Assembly (NCBI GenBank): GCA_947504875.1
Contig: CANNJI010000006.1
Coordinates: 1-49,130, forward strand
DNA length: 49,130 nt
Direction of reading: 5' to 3'
Source of the DNA: Legionellaceae bacterium
GTDB taxonomy: Bacteria > Pseudomonadota > Gammaproteobacteria > Legionellales > Legionellaceae
The notes under the pieces were generated by a model. The model worked only from the letters and a program-made list of their open reading frames with translations. It was not told the origin of the DNA and made no database searches. Positions 34,625 to 43,854 of the stretch are shown here, piece after piece. Position 1 is the stretch's first letter; every line of letters begins with the position of its first letter. A program made the position numbers and the translations under genes.

Positions 34625-35346
34625 GACAGCGCATACTCCGCATTGCTATAGACCGTTTGAACATCATCCAAATCTTCAAGCATGTCGATTAATTTTTCTA
34701 ATGTTTCGGCTGAGTCAGCGTCGATTGGCACCATGGTTTGTGCGCGCATGGTTAAATGCGAGTGTTCCACTTCAAACCCTGCGTCTTGTAGTGCATTCAA
34801 CACCTTATGATACTGTTCAACGGTGGTGATGACTTCAAGTTGTCCTTCTTCTTCAACCACGTCATCCGCCCCCACCTCAATGGCCACATCCATTGCTCGC
34901 TCAGTCTCGGCTGTAGGTGCTAATAAAATTTCGCCTTGATGCGTGAACATATACGCAACAGAACCATCTGTTCCTAAGTTTCCACCAAATTTAGTAAATG
35001 CATGACGCACTTCAGAAACTGTTCTGTTTTTATTATCCGACAAACAATCAACCAAAATAGCAATACCACCTGGGCCATAGCCTTCGTAGCGCATTTCTAT
35101 CATGTTTGCGCCATCAAGCCCACCTGCACCACGTTTAATGGCGTTATCGATGGTATCGCGCTTCATGTTGGCTTTGAGTGATTTAACCACCACATCTCGT
35201 AATCGCGGATTGGTTGACTCATCAGGCCCACCCATACGCGCAGCAACTGAAATTTCACGAATTAACTTGGTGAAAATTTTACCTCGTTTTGAATCTTGTA
35301 CACCTTTTCGATAGCGAATATTTGCCCACTTACTATGACCAGCCAC
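34621..35346 (-). CDS. yebC: YebC/PmpR family protein
   Basis: YebC proteins act as transcription regulators or as ribosome-associated factors for proline-rich stretches. The 241-aa protein has the invariant opening AGHSKWANIRYRKGVQD, then KIFTKLIREISVAARMGG and MIEMRYEGYGPGGIAILVD. The usual MAGHSKW start is here encoded by GTG 35346, with AAGGA upstream at a suitable distance; the longer frame to 35370 has no support. No ruv genes are adjacent. Confidence 0.93.
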   Translation of the reverse strand: MAGHSKWANIRYRKGVQDSKRGKIFTKLIREISVAARMGGPDESTNPRLRDVVVKSLKANMKRDTIDNAIKRGAGGLDGANMIEMRYEGYGPGGIAILVDCLSDNKNRTVSEVRHAFTKFGGNLGTDGSVAYMFTHQGEILLAPTAETERAMDVAIEVGADDVVEEEGQLEVITTVEQYHKVLNALQDAGFEVEHSHLTMRAQTMVPIDADSAETLEKLIDMLEDLDDVQTVYSNAEYALS

Positions 35347-35420
35347 AACGTGATCCTTATCTTGTTTCATAAAGATGATAGTGTATAATTTTTATTGAAA
35401 ACATAACAAGGAGTTGTTGC

Positions 35421-36689
35421 ATGTATTTATCAGGATTTGGCGCTCATCATCAATCAGAAGCAATACCCAATGCACTGCCACTTAAGCAAAATGCACCTCA
35501 ACATCCCCCTTTCAATTTATATGCCGAACAACTCAGCGGTAGTGCATTTACGCGCACAAGACATAAAAACCTGCATACCTGGGTTTATCGTACCCACCCT
35601 TCCGCCATGCTCCATGACTATAAAAAAATAGTTTTTCACTTTAAAAGTGCGATAGATGTTGAGCAATCGCCTAACCCTATGCGCTGGTCGCCTTTTGCTA
35701 ACCATGACACATCAAGCAAAGATTTTTTAAACGGCATTTTTCATGTAGCAGGAAATCAACACAATGACACCTATATTTATCAATGCAACGCCTCCATGCA
35801 CCATGACTATTTTAACAATCGAGATGGAGAGCTGCTGTTTATTCCCTATCAAGGCACCATAAGACTTCGAACTGAACTTGGTCGATTAGAAATAAGCCCT
35901 GGATATATCGCGGTCATTCCACGGGGCATTACCTTTGCGGTGGATGTATTGGATGGACCCGCCATGGGTTATTTATGTGAAAACAGAGGTCAACCCTTTA
36001 CCCTGCCTGAGCTTGGGGTGGTCGGTGCGAATGGCCTGGCGAATCCGCGCCATTTTATGTACCCCAAGGCATGTATAGAAGAAAAAGAAACCAACACGAC
36101 CATCATCTGCAAATATCAGGATAAACTCTGGGCCTCAGAAGCAAACCATACACCCCTGAATGTGATCGCTTGGCAAGGTACATATGCGCCTTATTGCTAT
36201 GATTTATCCCTTTTTAACACGCTGAATACGGTGAGTTTTGATCACCCCGATCCCTCCATTTTTACCGTACTCACCTCAGAAAGCGAGATTCCGGGTATAG
36301 CCAATCTTGATTTTGTGATTTTTCCACCCCGATGGATGGTTGCAGAACATACCTTCAGACCCCCGTATTTTCATCGGAACATCATGAGTGAACTCATGGG
36401 GCTGATTGAAGGTGAGTACGATGCAAAAAAAACAGGGTTTATGGTGGGCGGCGTGAGCGTTCATAATTGTATGACAAATCATGGACCTGATTTAATGAGT
36501 TATCAGCACGCTACACGCACAGCACTTAAACCGGTACAGTATAAAAACACACTGGCTTTCATGTTGGAGTCACGCGATCCCTGGCTTATTACGGAACAAG
36601 CGATGCAACACCCAGCCCGGCAACTTGACTACACGCGCTGCTGGCAAGGGTTCACTGAGGCCCTCTCCGAAACAGATACTCATGAATAA
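35421..36689 (+). CDS. hmgA: Homogentisate 1,2-dioxygenase
   Basis: This enzyme opens the ring of homogentisate in tyrosine and phenylalanine breakdown. The 422-aa protein opens [19 protein letters not shown] and has the iron-binding segment [20 protein letters not shown] near residue 315, with the His-Glu pair, and a later His in [12 protein letters not shown]. The length matches the family. AAGGAG precedes the start. The other genes of the pathway (fahA, hppD) are not in the window. The last 120 bases overlap the opposing gene. Confidence 0.95.
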   Translation: MYLSGFGAHHQSEAIPNALPLKQNAPQHPPFNLYAEQLSGSAFTRTRHKNLHTWVYRTHPSAMLHDYKKIVFHFKSAIDVEQSPNPMRWSPFANHDTSSKDFLNGIFHVAGNQHNDTYIYQCNASMHHDYFNNRDGELLFIPYQGTIRLRTELGRLEISPGYIAVIPRGITFAVDVLDGPAMGYLCENRGQPFTLPELGVVGANGLANPRHFMYPKACIEEKETNTTIICKYQDKLWASEANHTPLNVIAWQGTYAPYCYDLSLFNTLNTVSFDHPDPSIFTVLTSESEIPGIANLDFVIFPPRWMVAEHTFRPPYFHRNIMSELMGLIEGEYDAKKTGFMVGGVSVHNCMTNHGPDLMSYQHATRTALKPVQYKNTLAFMLESRDPWLITEQAMQHPARQLDYTRCWQGFTEALSETDTHE

Positions 36690-37841
36690 AACCAAAAGAT
36701 ATCCTGTTCCAGAATAAAGTAGAAACGAATCGGACGTGCAGGCACATAAAAAGGAAACAAGAAATGCGACAGCAAATCGACCTGTTTCTTTTAATTGAGC
36801 AGACCCTGCAAAGAGTCCTATAAATAATAAACTCAATATAACAAGCCCAATCACACCAAAATCTACCGCAATGAGCCAATATTGACTATGCGGTTCAAAC
36901 AACGTTGGGCCCCATTCGGGCACCGGTTTTTCTTTTTCAAACGCATCGCTGAATCCACTCGTCCCTGAGCCCATCCAAGGATGTCGTGAAAATAGTTCGT
37001 GTGCAAACTGATGAAACTGAAACCGATAGCCCAAAGACGTATTTTTTTCATTCTGCTGATACGCTATAAGCTCTTTTTGGGTATTCTCAAATCCAAGCTG
37101 TATTGCAGGACTGAGATAAAAAGCCCCCAATGACAAAGTAAACACAAACAATAAACCCGCTATTGTTTTTTTCCACGAAAAATATTGAACAATAAAAATA
37201 AATATCATCAAAAAATAAATAAGATAAGCCATTCTTCCTGTGCCAATAAATAACACATGGTAACTATAAAGTAAAAATAAACAGGCATAAACGATTCGAT
37301 ATTTAGCATTTGATTTAATCCATGCAGCCAACGCGAGATAAGCGGCCAGATCCATCATGTAGCCGGTGATAATATGGTTTTTGAATATATAGCCATTATC
37401 ATCGCCATGAAATTTAATCAGATGTAACCATTTAATCCATGCAATACAACAGATGACAACCATCGCCGCCATAAAAGCATGAATTGCCTTTTGGCGTATG
37501 TCGACCTGTGTAAATCCTACCGCTAAAATAGGCAAATACAGTAGTTTTACATATTTTCCAATCACCACCCCTTGCGCATGAGGGGTTGCTTGACTCCATA
37601 AACAGGCCAGACAGGCATAGGTAAAAAAGATACAAATAAATACAAACCAAGGTTGAGTGCATGCAATTTTGAGTTTTTGCCAATACTCTGGCGTAAGTAA
37701 GATTAAAATAAGTGAGGGCACGAGAAAAATATCCAGCCCACTCGTGCTTAAAGGGATTGAAAAAAATACCAACATTAAACAACAGAGCGTTGCGAAGCGG
37801 CGCAACTCGGCCGTTTGATTTAATAAATTAAGTATCATCAC
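36570..37841 (-). CDS. O-antigen ligase/polymerase (Wzy-C family) membrane protein
   Basis: The 423-aa inner-membrane protein has about eleven hydrophobic segments. Before the last ones lies the large periplasmic-loop motif of WaaL/Wzy proteins: [15 protein letters not shown] near residue 287 and [19 protein letters not shown] near 312, with the essential-type His in EPHSQYW. It could ligate O-antigen or a similar glycan to lipid A core. Its final 40 codons overlap hmgA on the other strand and are polar and unlike the rest, so the tail may be an extension past an original stop. Confidence 0.8.
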   Translation of the reverse strand: MMILNLLNQTAELRRFATLCCLMLVFFSIPLSTSGLDIFLVPSLILILLTPEYWQKLKIACTQPWFVFICIFFTYACLACLWSQATPHAQGVVIGKYVKLLYLPILAVGFTQVDIRQKAIHAFMAAMVVICCIAWIKWLHLIKFHGDDNGYIFKNHIITGYMMDLAAYLALAAWIKSNAKYRIVYACLFLLYSYHVLFIGTGRMAYLIYFLMIFIFIVQYFSWKKTIAGLLFVFTLSLGAFYLSPAIQLGFENTQKELIAYQQNEKNTSLGYRFQFHQFAHELFSRHPWMGSGTSGFSDAFEKEKPVPEWGPTLFEPHSQYWLIAVDFGVIGLVILSLLFIGLFAGSAQLKETGRFAVAFLVSFLCACTSDSFLLYSGTGYLLVLFMSICFGEGLSEPLPAARVVKLPGWVLHRLFRNKPGIA

Positions 37842-37870
37842 CCAAGCCTATACTATACACACCACAAAAA

Positions 37871-37925
37871 TAACGCCCCGCCTCGTAAGCTATTTCTATC
37901 ACAGCAGCCACGACGTGGAGCGTTA
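37871..37925. repeat. Degenerate palindrome, family B relative
   Basis: TAACGCCCCGCCTCGT (37871-37886) and ACGACGTGGAGCGTTA (37910-37925) agree at 13 of 16 complementary positions. The right end (ACGTGGAGCGTTA) resembles the end of the 30746-30846 element. It lies between clpA's stop and the O-antigen-ligase-like gene, a gap with no gene. Confidence 0.4.
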
Positions 37926-37981
37926 CTCACAGTAAATCGCTCAATTTTAACCAAAATCATCAATCAAATACAGGGCCTAAC

Positions 37982-40249
37982 CTAAAAAACCCCTTCTCGA
38001 TAATCATGACTGTCAAAATGAAGTTTCCCATCAACCATTTTAAGATGAGCATGCCCACCATTGACTAACTTCCCAAACAGCAGTTCCTCAGCCAATGGTT
38101 TTTTTACATTGTCTTGAATAAGTCGGGCCATTGGGCGTGCTCCCATTGCTGGATCATATCCATGATCAATCAACCAAGTTCGCGCAGATTGATCCACCGT
38201 TAAGGTAACCCCTTTGGCACTGAGTTGCTCTTCTAACTCCATAATAAACTTATCGACGATCAAGCCAATGGTATCTACGCTTAAAGATGAAAAATTAATC
38301 ATGGCATCAATTCGATTTCTAAATTCAGGACTAAATTGACGCTTCAATACTTCAGTCCCGTCGTTTGAGTTATCTTGTTTTGAGAACCCAATGGAATTTC
38401 TTGAAATCTCTTGAGCACCAGCATTACTTGTCATCACTAAAATTACATGACGAAAGTCTGCATGCCGACCATTGGTATCGGTCAACGTGCCATGATCCAT
38501 AATTTGCAAGAGCAAATTAAACACATCTGGATGTGCCTTCTCAATTTCATCAAGCAGTAACACAGAATGCGGATGCTTGTTGATGGCCTCAGTCAATAAT
38601 CCCCCTTGGTCAAAACCAACATAACCCGGAGGAGCTCCTATTAAACGCGAGACCGTATGTTTTTCCATATACTCAGACATATCAAAACGCAGTAATTCAA
38701 TCCCTAAAACACTTGCCAATTGACGAGTAACTTCTGTTTTACCAACCCCTGTTGGACCAGTAAACAAAAAACTTCCCACAGGTTTTGTTACTTCGCGAAG
38801 TCCTGAGCGTGCTAGTTTAATGGCAGAAGCCAATGCTGTAATTGCATCATTTTGACCATACACCAGGAGTTTTAAATCACGCTCTAAGTTACGCAAGGTA
38901 TCTTTATCCCGTGCAGAAATTTTCTTAATAGGAATACGCGCGATTTTAGCAACAACAGTTTCTATTTCTACAACACTTATCATTTTTTTACGTTTGTTGA
39001 TGGTCAGCAAGTTTTGATAAGCCCCTGCCTCATCCACCACGTCAATCGCTTTATCTGGCAAAAATCGCTCATTGATATATTTAGCAGATAATTCTGCAGC
39101 CGCCCGGAGGGATGGAATTGAAAACTTAACGCCATGATGCTCTTCAAGGCGACCTTTTAAACCTTTCAGAATTTCAAAGGTTTCATCAATCGTAGGCTCA
39201 CAAATATCTATCTTTTGAAAACGTCGTGCAAGTGCACGATCTTTTTCAAAAATTCCCCGATATTCTTGATACGTGGTTGAACCTATACATTTCAATTCGC
39301 CATTTGCGAGCAACGGTTTAATTAAATTTGAAGCATCCATCACCCCACCAGATGCAGCCCCTGCACCAATGATGGTATGAATTTCATCAATAAATAATAT
39401 CCCACCTTCTTGCTCACCCAATTGTTTTAAAACAGCCTTCAAACGTTTTTCAAAATCACCACGATATTTTGTACCTGCCAACAAAGATCCTAAATCAAGC
39501 GAATACACAACACACGATTTAATGGCGTCAGGCACCTCACCGTCTACAATTTGTTTAGCTAAGCCTTCAGCAATGGCTGTTTTACCCACCCCAGCTTCTC
39601 CAACCAAGAGTGGATTATTTTTTCTACGTCGACATAACACTTGAATTGTACGCTGAACTTCTTCTAATCGACCAATGAGTGGATCAATTTTTCCTAACCG
39701 AGCACGTTTGTTCAGATTAAGACAATAACTATCCAAGGGAGATTCGTTACCCTCTGGCATCATATCGTCATCAAGTGAACCGCCACCCATTCGATCCTGC
39801 ATGGTATTGTTTTGATATTTTGAGACACCATGAGAAATATAGTTAATCACATCTAACCGTGTAATATTTTCTCTGCGCAAAAAATAAACTGCTTGGCTTT
39901 CTTGTTCACTAAATATAGCTGCCAGCACGTTGGCACCGTTAACTTCGGTTTTTCCTGCTGATTGAACATGAAAAACAGCACGTTGCAGAACCCGCTGAAA
40001 CCCAAGGGTTGGTTGAGTTTCTCGTTCAAAATCATCTTCTGAAATTTTGGGGGTTGTTTCATCAATAAATTCTATTAAATCACGCCGTAAAGACTCTACG
40101 TTGGCTTCACAAGCCTGAAGCACATTCCCCGCCGATGGATTATCAAGCAAAGATAACAACAAATGCTCTACGGTCATAAATTCATGACGCTTATCCTTTG
40201 CCTCTTTAAATGCAAGATTCAAAGTAAACTCAAGCTCTTTATTTAACAT
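37982..40249 (-). CDS. clpA: ATP-dependent Clp protease ATP-binding subunit ClpA
   Basis: ClpA unfolds substrates, including N-degron proteins brought by ClpS, and feeds them to ClpP. The 755-aa protein has the N-terminal repeat domain (ELEFTLNLAFKEAKDKRHEF), AAA+ module 1 with Walker A GEAGVGKTAIAEGLA near residue 217, and module 2 with GPTGVGKTEVTRQLA near 500, followed by SEYMEKHTVSRLIGAPPGYV. The ClpP-binding loop tripeptide I/L-G-L/F is in the expected later region (NSIGFSKQDN). It is 34 bases downstream of clpS. Confidence 0.96.
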   Translation of the reverse strand: MLNKELEFTLNLAFKEAKDKRHEFMTVEHLLLSLLDNPSAGNVLQACEANVESLRRDLIEFIDETTPKISEDDFERETQPTLGFQRVLQRAVFHVQSAGKTEVNGANVLAAIFSEQESQAVYFLRRENITRLDVINYISHGVSKYQNNTMQDRMGGGSLDDDMMPEGNESPLDSYCLNLNKRARLGKIDPLIGRLEEVQRTIQVLCRRRKNNPLLVGEAGVGKTAIAEGLAKQIVDGEVPDAIKSCVVYSLDLGSLLAGTKYRGDFEKRLKAVLKQLGEQEGGILFIDEIHTIIGAGAASGGVMDASNLIKPLLANGELKCIGSTTYQEYRGIFEKDRALARRFQKIDICEPTIDETFEILKGLKGRLEEHHGVKFSIPSLRAAAELSAKYINERFLPDKAIDVVDEAGAYQNLLTINKRKKMISVVEIETVVAKIARIPIKKISARDKDTLRNLERDLKLLVYGQNDAITALASAIKLARSGLREVTKPVGSFLFTGPTGVGKTEVTRQLASVLGIELLRFDMSEYMEKHTVSRLIGAPPGYVGFDQGGLLTEAINKHPHSVLLLDEIEKAHPDVFNLLLQIMDHGTLTDTNGRHADFRHVILVMTSNAGAQEISRNSIGFSKQDNSNDGTEVLKRQFSPEFRNRIDAMINFSSLSVDTIGLIVDKFIMELEEQLSAKGVTLTVDQSARTWLIDHGYDPAMGARPMARLIQDNVKKPLAEELLFGKLVNGGHAHLKMVDGKLHFDSHDYREGVF

Positions 40250-40283
40250 TGTCGTCGCTCCTATCCTGTCCTGTTACCATGGT

Positions 40284-40607
40284 TTATTCAGGCTCCATAG
40301 CACAGAGCAATGGATGTTCATTAAGTCGCGCATAATCATTAACCCATGCAACTTTTGTTTCTGCAACGTCTCGTGTATACACACCACACACTGCGCGTCC
40401 CTCCATATGTACCTGAAGCATCAACGATACCGCTGTTGAGTCTACCATATGAAAAAACCGTTGCAGAACTTCTACAACAAAAGGCATCGGCGTATAGTCA
40501 TCGTTAATCAGAAGAACCTTGTATTTTCTTGGCGCTTTAAGCGCTGGCAAGACTTCATTCTCAACCTGACTACTTTCAACCATGTCTTCTATTGTTCGTC
40601 TACTCAT
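40284..40607 (-). CDS. clpS: ATP-dependent Clp protease adapter ClpS
   Basis: ClpS recognises N-terminal destabilising residues and delivers such proteins to ClpA. The 107-aa protein has the conserved [20 protein letters not shown] (N-degron pocket) near residue 30, [20 protein letters not shown] near 64, and the helix that docks on ClpA. ATG 40607 with AAGGGATG upstream is the better start; the in-frame TTG just before it has no distinct signal. It is transcribed with clpA. Confidence 0.95.
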   Translation of the reverse strand: MSRRTIEDMVESSQVENEVLPALKAPRKYKVLLINDDYTPMPFVVEVLQRFFHMVDSTAVSLMLQVHMEGRAVCGVYTRDVAETKVAWVNDYARLNEHPLLCAMEPE

Positions 40608-40658
40608 CAAGACATCCCTTATACTTTTTATAGACTTAGATTGTTTATTTAGCTAGTG

Positions 40659-40699
40659 AAAAAAGGCACCTTTAAAAAAAAAAATTAAAAATGCCTTTT
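40659..40699 (-). terminator. Probable terminator of icd
   Basis: AAAAGGCA (40661-40668) and TGCCTTTT (40692-40699) form an 8-bp stem with an A/T-only loop. On the minus strand the stem runs out into six T's, as in an intrinsic terminator, 49 bases after the icd stop. The loop of 23 bases is long. Confidence 0.5.
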
Positions 40700-40747
40700 C
40701 GATTGGATCTATTAAATCAATCCAACTATAATGTAACCATTATGTTC

Positions 40748-42004
40748 TTACATGTGTTGAATCATTGCATCAGCAAAACCAGAACAACTCACTTTTTTAG
40801 CGCCAGGCATAAGTCGCTCAAAATCATAAGTCACTGTCTTAGCTTTGATTGCACCATCCATCCCGCGAATAATACAATCCGCCGCTTCTTGCCAACCTAA
40901 ATGTCGTAACATCATTTCTGCAGATAAAATCAGTGATCCTGGATTAACTTTATCTTGGCCTGCATATTTAGGCGCAGTGCCATGCGTTGCTTCAAATACA
41001 GCAATACCATCGCCTAAATTTGCACCCGGCGCAATACCAATACCGCCCACCTGGGCAGCCAATGCATCAGAAATATAGTCACCATTTAAATTGAGTGTTG
41101 CAATTACACTATAATCTTCTGGTCTTAATAAAATTTGTTGTAAAAAGGCATCCGCAATCACATCTTTTACAATAATCACTTTACCGGTCTTAGGATTTTT
41201 AAACGACATCCACGGGCCACCCTCATAAGGCGTTGCACCAAACTCATCTCGCGCAACTTCATAGCCCCAGTCTTTGAAGGCGCCTTCAGTGAATTTCATA
41301 ATGTTACCTTTATGAACCAAGGTCACTGAATCTCGGTCTTCTGCAATCGCATATTGTAATGCAGCTCTTACTAAACGAGAGGTTCCTTCTTTAGAGACTG
41401 GTTTAATACCAATACCACAGTGCTCTGGGAATCTAATTTTTGTTACACCCATCTCATTGCGTAAAAAATCAATCAGTTTTTTAGCATCAGCACTGTCTGC
41501 TTTCCACTCAATTCCGGCGTAAATGTCTTCTGAATTTTCTCGGAAAATAACCATGTTGGTTTTCCAAGGTTCTTTTACAGGACTCGGTGTTCCTTCAAAA
41601 TAGCGCACGGGACGTAAGCAGGTATATAAATCAAGATCTTGTCGAATGGCTACATTCAGTGAACGAAAACCGCCACCAACTGGTGTGGTCAACGGACCTT
41701 TAATTGAAACCACATAATCCTTCATTGCGGTTAGTGTTTCTTTAGGCAGCCACTCATTGTCACCATACTGGTGAGTCGCTTTTTCCCCAGCATAAATCTC
41801 CATCCATGCAATTTTTTTCTTATCGCCATAAGCTTTAGCAATCGCGGCATCTACAACTTTTTTCATCGCAGGGGTTACGTCAACACCGATTCCATCTCCC
41901 TCAATAAAAGGGATGATCGGACAGTCTGGAACATTTAAAGATAAATCAGCATTCACCGTGATCACCTGACCCTCTGCAGGCACTTTAATTTTATTTAGAG
42001 GCAT
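40748..42004 (-). CDS. icd: Isocitrate dehydrogenase (NADP-dependent)
   Basis: This TCA-cycle enzyme converts isocitrate to 2-oxoglutarate and CO2 with reduction of NADP. The 418-aa protein has the substrate motif [14 protein letters not shown] near residue 153, including the Ser that is phosphorylated in E. coli, [19 protein letters not shown] near 38, and [20 protein letters not shown] near 312. ATG 42004 is used, preceded by AAGGAA; the TTG frame to 42022 lies over that site. Transcription may begin within or near palindrome copy 3. Confidence 0.95.
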   Translation of the reverse strand: MPLNKIKVPAEGQVITVNADLSLNVPDCPIIPFIEGDGIGVDVTPAMKKVVDAAIAKAYGDKKKIAWMEIYAGEKATHQYGDNEWLPKETLTAMKDYVVSIKGPLTTPVGGGFRSLNVAIRQDLDLYTCLRPVRYFEGTPSPVKEPWKTNMVIFRENSEDIYAGIEWKADSADAKKLIDFLRNEMGVTKIRFPEHCGIGIKPVSKEGTSRLVRAALQYAIAEDRDSVTLVHKGNIMKFTEGAFKDWGYEVARDEFGATPYEGGPWMSFKNPKTGKVIIVKDVIADAFLQQILLRPEDYSVIATLNLNGDYISDALAAQVGGIGIAPGANLGDGIAVFEATHGTAPKYAGQDKVNPGSLILSAEMMLRHLGWQEAADCIIRGMDGAIKAKTVTYDFERLMPGAKKVSCSGFADAMIQHM

Positions 42005-42115
42005 ATCATATTTCCTTGTCAATCAAAACTACCATCATAACAAAGGAATGAATTAAAAACGATTAAACTCAATGAAAAAGTCATGTAAGATTAAACATAA
42101 ATCTAATCTATGCTA

Positions 42116-42206
42116 CTGGACAAATGACTTGATGAACCATTAAGCGCGCTGTGTCTGAGCAAAGCGAGTTTAGCGCGCTTAATGGTTCATCAAGTCATTT
42201 GTCCAG
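42116..42206 (+). repeat. Long palindromic intergenic repeat, family A, copy 3
   Basis: CTGGACAAATGACTTGATGA and its complement at 42187-42206 close a 91-nt palindrome whose arms pair without mismatch through GAACCATTAAGCGCGCT / AGCGCGCTTAATGGTTC. The centre is GTGTCTGAGCAAAGCGAG. It occupies the divergent gap between icd and coaE and ends 21 bases before the coaE start, so here it cannot be only a terminator. Confidence 0.85.
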
Positions 42207-42227
42207 CACGATCTATGGAGTAACCTT

Positions 42228-42827
42228 ATGGTATTTTTTATTGGCTTAACCGGCAGCATTGCCAGTGGAAAATCACAAGCAGCTTCTTTTTTTAAAACAC
42301 AAAACATATCGGTGATCAATGCGGACGACATTTCAAAATCACTTACGGCTCCGAACACACCCGCACTCAAAGCCATCATTACCCATTTTGGAACCTCTTT
42401 TTTAACCAGCACAGGTGAACTGAACCGTCGTGCATTACGTCAACACATCATGACGCACCTCGAAGCACGCCAATGGCTCGAGCAGTATTTACACCCATTA
42501 ATCCGTTCTGAGATAGAACACCAATGTCAAACGGTTAAAAGCCCTTATGCTATCCTTGAGATCCCTTTGCTCATCGACAAAAAACCATATCCCTATTTAA
42601 ATCGAGTGTTACTCATTGAAAGTGAACCAGAGATACAACTTAAACGTATTATTAAAAGGGATCATTGCTCAATGGAAGAAGCCCAGGCGTTACTAGCGGC
42701 TCAGCCAAATCAAGCCTTAAGGCGATCAATTGCTGATGATATCATCAATAACAATGGAAGCTTAGAACAACTACAAGATCAATTAATTGAACTAGACTCA
42801 AGGTATCAACGTTTAGCATTGGACTAA
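42228..42827 (+). CDS. coaE: Dephospho-CoA kinase
   Basis: CoaE performs the last step of coenzyme A synthesis by phosphorylating dephospho-CoA. The 199-aa protein has the P-loop GLTGSIASGKSQAASFF at residues 6-22, INADDISKSLTAPNTPAL near 35, and IPLLIDKKPYPYLNRVLLI near 105, all family hallmarks. GGAG precedes the ATG. It is followed after 4 bases by a secreted hydrolase gene, not by the more usual yacF or pilD-type neighbours. Confidence 0.93.
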   Translation: MVFFIGLTGSIASGKSQAASFFKTQNISVINADDISKSLTAPNTPALKAIITHFGTSFLTSTGELNRRALRQHIMTHLEARQWLEQYLHPLIRSEIEHQCQTVKSPYAILEIPLLIDKKPYPYLNRVLLIESEPEIQLKRIIKRDHCSMEEAQALLAAQPNQALRRSIADDIINNNGSLEQLQDQLIELDSRYQRLALD

Positions 42828-42831
42828 AATC

Positions 42832-43734
42832 ATGATGCGTAACCTATTTATTTTAAATTTAGGATTGTTATTATTCATTCCTTTATCGTGCTCGGCTTGT
42901 ACAACTTTTTCAACAGTAGATGGTGCAAACAATAGCGTGTTGATTTTAAAAAATCGGGATGAACACCCGGACATCCAACACGTGGTTGCGTTTAATCCAG
43001 GAAAAAATAATCGCTTTGTCGCGTTAGTCTCACACAAAAAAATTGGAGATCCTTATGTTCTGCGCTCTGGTATCAATGAAAAGGGATTAGCGATTGTTAA
43101 TTTATCCGCTAGCATCTTAAAAAAAGACCCTGCTTACGTTGATCGATATGACGACGGCGATGATTTTATGAAGGATATTCTAACGAACAACAACAGCGTG
43201 AGTGATGTTATGGCCCATCTGCCGAACTTAACAGCAAGCCACCCATTCCCTGAATTTTATATGTTAGCTGATCAACAACAAACTGCACTCATTGAACTCA
43301 CAACACAAGGGCGATATCGCACAACCCTAACCAACAGTGGCCCACTCTATCATACCAACAATTTTGAGAGCCCCATATTTCAGTCGAGCAATACAGTTTA
43401 TTTGCAAGGTAGTTTAAATCGGTATAGTCGTATCGCTGATCTGATGAATAACTTACCCGCTCCGTCGTTCGAACAGTTTAAAACCATTGCACATGATCAT
43501 GCTGCAGGAAAGAATGACAGTATTTTTAGAACGACCAATACAAAAGATGATCCCAAAAGAGCCCGAACGTTAGCAACATTTTTAGTGAATATTCCAAAAG
43601 ATCGCAGTGCTCCTACACTTTACGTACAGTTTTATCCTAACGCCACCGTTAATGGCCCTAGCCACACCTATACCCTCGACAAAAACTTTTGGAATTTTAA
43701 GAGTAAAACAAAGATTTTAACGAGTGAGCACTAA
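42832..43734 (+). CDS. Secreted Ntn hydrolase of the C45/choloylglycine-hydrolase type
   Basis: The 300-aa protein opens with a hydrophobic signal peptide (residues 3-22) that ends SCSA just before CTTFSTVDGANNSVLILKNRDEHPD. The Cys at 23 is the N-terminal nucleophile expected in acyl-CoA:6-aminopenicillanate acyltransferase-like and bile-acid-hydrolase-like enzymes, and KNRD is a conserved neighbour. Removing the signal peptide would itself expose the catalytic Cys. Its substrate is an unknown linear amide, perhaps an N-acyl amino acid or conjugated lipid. It is probably cotranscribed with coaE. Confidence 0.75.
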   Translation: MMRNLFILNLGLLLFIPLSCSACTTFSTVDGANNSVLILKNRDEHPDIQHVVAFNPGKNNRFVALVSHKKIGDPYVLRSGINEKGLAIVNLSASILKKDPAYVDRYDDGDDFMKDILTNNNSVSDVMAHLPNLTASHPFPEFYMLADQQQTALIELTTQGRYRTTLTNSGPLYHTNNFESPIFQSSNTVYLQGSLNRYSRIADLMNNLPAPSFEQFKTIAHDHAAGKNDSIFRTTNTKDDPKRARTLATFLVNIPKDRSAPTLYVQFYPNATVNGPSHTYTLDKNFWNFKSKTKILTSEH

Positions 43735-43747
43735 GTGTTTTATTCAG

Positions 43748-43854
43748 TTATAGTGTCTTCCATATGACTTGATGAACAGGTAAGCGCGCTCTGTCTGAGC
43801 ACAGCGAGTTGAGTGCGCTTAATCAGTCATCAAGTCATATGGAAGGCACTATAA
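43748..43854 (+). repeat. Long palindromic intergenic repeat, family A, copy 4
   Basis: TTATAGTGTCTTCCATATGACTTGATGA pairs with TCATCAAGTCATATGGAAGGCACTATAA over 28 bases with a single G:T wobble. The centre is CTGTCTGAGCACAGCGAG. The inner arms are mismatched. It lies between convergent genes (hydrolase and murE), and its last 6 bases are inside murE's stop region. The outer arm is the same as in copy 5. Confidence 0.85.
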
